A stretch of DNA of 64,000 nucleotides, taken from a virus. This document shows, in pieces, positions 60,829-64,000 of the stretch. A program made the translations under genes and the position numbers. The DNA is taken from positions 1 to 64,000 of IMG/VR virus record IMGVR_UViG_3300034272_002196, one strand, 5' to 3'. Below the pieces are notes generated by a model. That model ran no database searches and was not told the DNA's origin. It worked only from the letters and a program-made list of their open reading frames with translations. Each line of letters starts with the position of its first letter. The first letter of the stretch is position 1.

Positions 60829-60836
60829 AATAAATA
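60829..60836 (+). promoter_or_regulatory. T4-like late promoter AATAAATA before the fibre-like gene cluster
   Basis: AATAAATA 18 nt before ATG 60855, directly after the terminator. The same terminator-plus-late-promoter pairing occurs after gp23. Confidence 0.6.
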
Positions 60837-60854
60837 CTCTAAACGAGACTTAGT

Positions 60855-61379
60855 ATGGCTGCAACTAAAAGAATTAATACCGGTGATTATACCATTACAA
60901 CATTTAAAAATGATGGCAACCCATTGGGCAATGTTGCCATCAACACTAATACTTTATTTGTTGACGGTAATTTAGTAGTAACTGGAATATATTCTAATGT
61001 CCAAGCATTCGACACTATTAATCCAATTTTAACTTTAAATGCCAATTTAACTACCAGCGAAAGTCCTAGGTCGGGAATAAGTGGTATTAAAAACAATAGG
61101 GGTAATCAAGCTAACGTTGGTTTATATTGGGACGAAACTGGCAGTTATGCCGACCAATGGATAGCCAACAATGGTATTACACAAGGTCCCATACTAACTA
61201 GCTATTCTACGAAGATAGAAAAATTAAGCGACCAGCCCGCAGGAGAAACTGGATATGTTGTTATAACAGCCAGTAATGTGGGCGTGGGGGGAAGTGGTGT
61301 TTTTGTTAATGCAGGAGTACAAAGTTCTGAGTTAACTACAAACATCAGCGTAAGAAAATATGGAATAATTTTTGGATAA
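60855..61379 (+). CDS. Fibre-like virion protein (174 aa)
   Basis: 174 residues. INTGDYTITTFKNDGNPLGN, then INTNTLFVDGNLVVTGIYSN and NPILTLNANLTTSESPRSGI with GLYWDETGSYADQW, form a block that occurs in many fibre proteins of T4-like marine phages. The C-terminus (YVVITASNVGVGGSGVFVNA, then LTTNISVRKYGIIFG) is a short beta domain. It is first in a run of five closely spaced plus-strand genes (gaps 1-12 nt). Probably forms or caps a small fibre. Confidence 0.7.
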   Translation: MAATKRINTGDYTITTFKNDGNPLGNVAINTNTLFVDGNLVVTGIYSNVQAFDTINPILTLNANLTTSESPRSGISGIKNNRGNQANVGLYWDETGSYADQWIANNGITQGPILTSYSTKIEKLSDQPAGETGYVVITASNVGVGGSGVFVNAGVQSSELTTNISVRKYGIIFG

Positions 61380-61382
61380 AAT

Positions 61383-61694
61383 ATGTCATTACAAAGCTCA
61401 AACATATCAACAACTACATCAAGCGTCTATTCTAGTTCTGGATCGACCGCAGCATTAACTTTTTATTTTGCGAATTATTCGACAACTACTAATGCTACTT
61501 TCAGCTTATGGGCAGTATCCAGCGGAAACAGTCCGTCGAACATAAATGTTCTTTATAGTAATGTTACAGTTCTTGCAGGAGACACATATGTGGCTGATTC
61601 GGAAAGATTATTTTTAGAAAACGGCGATGAGTTATATGCTCGAGCAAATGCTAATAATGCTATTTCAATGACTTTAACATTTACAACAGTTTAA
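61383..61694 (+). CDS. Small virion protein (103 aa), paralogue of 62998-63330
   Basis: 103 residues, almost uncharged, Ser/Thr/Asn-rich, all-beta. VTVLAGDTYVADSERLFLEN, then GDELYARANANNAISMTLTF corresponds to LVLTAGQSFTANASANAALK with LTLSL in the 110-residue protein downstream. Both look like one small beta-sandwich with the pattern of head- or tail-decoration proteins (a GDxLxAxAxxxxxxxxTLS-type end). It sits between two fibre-like genes. Function unknown. Confidence 0.6.
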   Translation: MSLQSSNISTTTSSVYSSSGSTAALTFYFANYSTTTNATFSLWAVSSGNSPSNINVLYSNVTVLAGDTYVADSERLFLENGDELYARANANNAISMTLTFTTV

Positions 61695-61706
61695 AAGATA
61701 TATTAT

Positions 61707-62990
61707 ATGGGACGATTAGTTAAAAATACAGAAATTGATATTAATCAACTAAATGCTGCTCAAGTTACTTCGGGCGGCAGTCCCGTGTTGACTGTTGCTA
61801 ATAGTACGTTTGACAATGTCTTATATGTAGCCAAAAATGGAAATGATGCCAATGATGGCCGAAGTATGGCCACTCCAAAATTGACCATTGCCGGCGCAAT
61901 GGCCATTGCAACATCTGGTACAGCAGTTAAAGTGGCCAGCGGAACTTACACAGAAGCGATGCCAATTACTATGCCAGCAAACGTTGCTATAGTAGGCGAT
62001 GATGTTCGTAGTGTGTTTATTCAACCATCGGTCACTTCTAGCGACATGTTTTATATGAATAATGGAACATACGTTTGGGGAGTTACTGTAAGGAATTATA
62101 CAGGTAAAGCATTTAGTTTTCCACCAACAGGCGCAGGTGTAGTGACAGTAAGTCCTTACATTCAAAACGTAACAAGTTTTACAACAACTGGCACCACAGT
62201 TTACATAGACGGTAGTTTAAATACAGGTGTATTCAGTACTAGAGCAATGATTTTAGGATTTATTACCAGTATTAACCGCGGCGGCTTTGGTCTAGTAATG
62301 GTGAATAGAGCATATAGTCAATCAGTTAATGTATATACCATTGCCTGCGAAACAGGTGTTAAAGTTGAATCGGGCAGTTTCTTAACATTAAATGGCAGTG
62401 ATTGTGGTATTGGTAATGTAGGTTTATGGTCCGACGGTATCAGTAGTGAATTTACTGGAAATGCATTAGGCAATATACAAGTTGGTGAAACTAGCTGTAA
62501 TATTGCCAATGTATCATCACCGCCAAGAACCAATAATGGACTATTATTTAATGGCGATACTAATATGTACTTTATTACCACTTTCAGTAATGTTACTGCT
62601 TTGTTTGGTAATACATACGGCAACGTATGGAATGTAAATGTTTCGTCTAGATTTAGCACAAATACAGGCAATGTTATATCAAATACTACATCGGTTACAG
62701 GTTATCAAGTCAGTACTATTAGTGCCAGTGCTCATACTATGGAATATGTTGGTGCCGGAACCGATCCAGCAACTGCGTTACCTCAATACGGCGGTATACC
62801 TAAACCAGAAAATGAAGTTCGAGAAACAAATTATGGTAGAGTTAATTGGACCAGTACTGATCAAAAAGGAGATTTTAGAATTGGTCCTGGGCTTACAGTA
62901 GTGCGAGCAACCGGTACTATAGAAGGCGATGATTTTAACAGAAGTTTGTTTGCAGTTATGACTCCATACATTCTATCAATTGAAGGATAA
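61707..62990 (+). CDS. Beta-helix (pectate-lyase-like) virion protein (427 aa)
   Basis: 427 residues. LYVAKNGNDANDGRSMATPK with LTIAGAMAIATSGTAVKVAS, GTYTEAMPITMPANVAIVGD is the classic start of DUF1565-like right-handed beta-helix proteins (xSxxGTDxNxG...P.tIxxAl type). Repeating short strands follow (YVWGVTVRNYTGKAFSF, GVKVESGSFLTLNGSDCGIG). Near the end GRVNWTSTDQKGDFRIGPGL and DFNRSLFAVMTPYILSIEG make a terminal element seen in other phage fibres. No catalytic residues are recognised. Probably a receptor-binding or capsid-decorating spike. Confidence 0.75.
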   Translation: MGRLVKNTEIDINQLNAAQVTSGGSPVLTVANSTFDNVLYVAKNGNDANDGRSMATPKLTIAGAMAIATSGTAVKVASGTYTEAMPITMPANVAIVGDDVRSVFIQPSVTSSDMFYMNNGTYVWGVTVRNYTGKAFSFPPTGAGVVTVSPYIQNVTSFTTTGTTVYIDGSLNTGVFSTRAMILGFITSINRGGFGLVMVNRAYSQSVNVYTIACETGVKVESGSFLTLNGSDCGIGNVGLWSDGISSEFTGNALGNIQVGETSCNIANVSSPPRTNNGLLFNGDTNMYFITTFSNVTALFGNTYGNVWNVNVSSRFSTNTGNVISNTTSVTGYQVSTISASAHTMEYVGAGTDPATALPQYGGIPKPENEVRETNYGRVNWTSTDQKGDFRIGPGLTVVRATGTIEGDDFNRSLFAVMTPYILSIEG

Positions 62991-62997
62991 TTAAAAA

Positions 62998-63330
62998 ATG
63001 GCAACCCCTATTAACACGTTTAGAACTGTAACTGCTAATTTAATAACTGGCGGAAATACAATAATTTACACAGCTCCGCCTATTACGTCTACCATTATAT
63101 TAATGGCACAGGTAACAAATGTGGGTAATACCACAGAAAGAGTAACAGCCAGTCATTATGACGGAACCAGTGTTACTACAGAGTTAGTTAAAAATTTTAG
63201 TGTACCGATCAATGATGCAGTTGGTGTATTAGTAGGTAAACTAGTTTTAACAGCAGGTCAAAGTTTTACAGCAAATGCAAGTGCTAATGCTGCTCTTAAA
63301 TTAACTTTAAGTCTATTAGAAACCAAGTAA
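62998..63330 (+). CDS. Small virion protein (110 aa), paralogue of 61383-61694
   Basis: 110 residues, beta-rich. NTFRTVTANLITGGNTIIYT, ILMAQVTNVGNTTERVTASH then LVLTAGQSFTANASANAALK with LTLSLLETK form a compact beta-sandwich pattern. The C-terminal 30 residues align by eye with the 103-residue protein two genes upstream. It is separated by 7 nt from the beta-helix gene and 1 nt from the repeat-bearing gene. Function unknown. Confidence 0.6.
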   Translation: MATPINTFRTVTANLITGGNTIIYTAPPITSTIILMAQVTNVGNTTERVTASHYDGTSVTTELVKNFSVPINDAVGVLVGKLVLTAGQSFTANASANAALKLTLSLLETK

Positions 63331-63331
63331 T

Positions 63332-64000
63332 ATGTCTAATAAAATCAGTGATAACATTGTAAGCGGTCGAGTTCTAAAAACTCCCAGTGCCAATGCAGAC
63401 CCAGGCAGATATACATACCTGGATCTACAAAATACTGAACCAGACTTAGGTTTACCAGCTGGTAATGCTTATGTATTAACAGGTAACGTCGATGGCGCAC
63501 GTATATGGGCCAACATAGCAGACCTTATCAGTGAAGGTGGCGGCCTATCCGGTAACATTAATGTTAACGGCGGCGGATCATTTGGTGGAAACGTTGAGGC
63601 TAATGGCAGTGGCTTATTCGGGGGAAATGTAGAAGCTAACGGCAGTGGCTTATTCGGGGGAAATGTAGAAGCTAACGGCAGTGGTCTCTTCGGGGGAAAT
63701 GTAGAAGCTAACGGCAGTGGCTTATTCGGTGGAAACGTTGAAGCTAACGGCAGTGGCAATTTCGGCGGTAATCTAAGTGCCAATGGTGATGGAAACTTTG
63801 GTGGCAACTTAAGTGCTAATGGTGACGGAAATTTCGGTGGTAATGTAAGCGCCAACGGCGATGGTAATTTTGGTGGAAATATTAATGCCAACGGAGACGG
63901 TAATTTTGGCGGTAATGTAAACGCCAATGGTGACGGAAATTTCGGTGGTAATGTAAGCGCCAATGGTGACGGAAATTTCGGTGGCAATTTAAATGTAAAC
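63332..64000 (+). CDS. Fibre-like protein with 12-residue tandem repeats (cut by window edge)
   Basis: 223 residues are visible. The first 74 (SNKISDNIVSGRVLKTPSAN through YVLTGNVDGARIWANIADLI) form a head domain typical of fibre-like virion proteins. From residue 75 the chain is twelve full copies and a partial copy of NVxANGxGxFGG, which fits a beta-solenoid shaft in which each 12-mer is a turn. The shift from Ser/Leu (copies 2-5) to Asp/Asn (copies 7-12) makes two homogeneous blocks. It continues past the window, so length and C-terminus are unknown. ATG 63332 is 1 nt after the previous stop. Confidence 0.75.
   Translation, partial: MSNKISDNIVSGRVLKTPSANADPGRYTYLDLQNTEPDLGLPAGNAYVLTGNVDGARIWANIADLISEGGGLSGNINVNGGGSFGGNVEANGSGLFGGNVEANGSGLFGGNVEANGSGLFGGNVEANGSGLFGGNVEANGSGNFGGNLSANGDGNFGGNLSANGDGNFGGNVSANGDGNFGGNINANGDGNFGGNVNANGDGNFGGNVSANGDGNFGGNLNVN
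63554..64000 (+). repeat. 36-bp tandem repeat array inside the fibre-like gene
   Basis: Copies start at 63554, 63590, 63626, 63662, 63698, 63734, 63770, 63806, 63842, 63878, 63914, 63950 and 63986 (partial). Copies 2-5 are nearly identical at DNA level, while later copies vary mainly at third positions, so the protein repeat is older and under selection. All copies stay in frame. Confidence 0.95.

Noticed and set aside
63469-63987. Minus-strand open frame with Pro/Leu repeats
   Set aside because: It mirrors the 36-bp repeat array of the fibre-like gene on the plus strand, which has a proper start and fibre-type head domain.
63554-64000. CRISPR-like direct repeats
   Set aside because: The units are contiguous, in frame and code for a regular 12-residue protein repeat with no spacers.

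Overview
The window reads as a stretch of a tailed-phage genome of the T4 superfamily (contractile-tailed, AT-rich, probably marine or aquatic). Recognisable T4-type genes are the late sigma factor gp55, recombination nuclease gp47/gp46, portal gp20, prohead protease gp21, scaffold gp22, capsid gp23, baseplate gp6, gp25, gp5 and gp53-like, hub gp26-like and tape measure gp29-like. T4-like late promoters (core TAAATA) precede many virion genes. The host cannot be named from the sequence; the family memberships resemble T4-like phages of marine bacteria and alphaproteobacteria. No tRNA, integrase, CRISPR array or insertion sequence was seen.

Layout. (1) 1-13264, minus strand: a tightly overlapping operon behind a near-perfect sigma70 promoter (13291-13320). 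It holds five radical SAM enzymes, a NodU/CmcH-type carbamoyltransferase (cut by the window edge), an SGNH-hydrolase-like protein, four glycosyltransferase-like proteins and four proteins of unknown function. (2) 13338-41463, minus strand: tail fibres, a giant 4553-residue mosaic protein and the baseplate genes. (3) 41572-49504, plus strand: gp55 (apparently starting at AUU), gp47 and gp46, with a short SDR-like gene and three more radical SAM genes threaded between and after them, then a GIY-YIG-like nuclease. (4) 49505-49931: a gene-free, strongly structured stretch, a candidate non-coding RNA. (5) 49932-51669, minus strand: a frameshifted homing endonuclease, then two small baseplate-hub genes. 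(6) 51727-64000, plus strand: tape measure, portal, prohead core, protease, scaffold, capsid, and a run of small fibre-like virion proteins ending in a gene with 12-residue tandem repeats that leaves the window.

How it may work together. gp55 would direct late transcription of regions 2 and 6. Region 1 looks early or middle, read by host sigma70. Eight radical SAM enzymes with carbamoyl-, glycosyl- and possibly acyl-transfer functions suggest a dedicated chemical modification pathway. Sugar or cell-surface/virion glycan decoration is the most natural reading, but the substrate is not evident. This radical SAM battery is the best candidate for an undescribed system.
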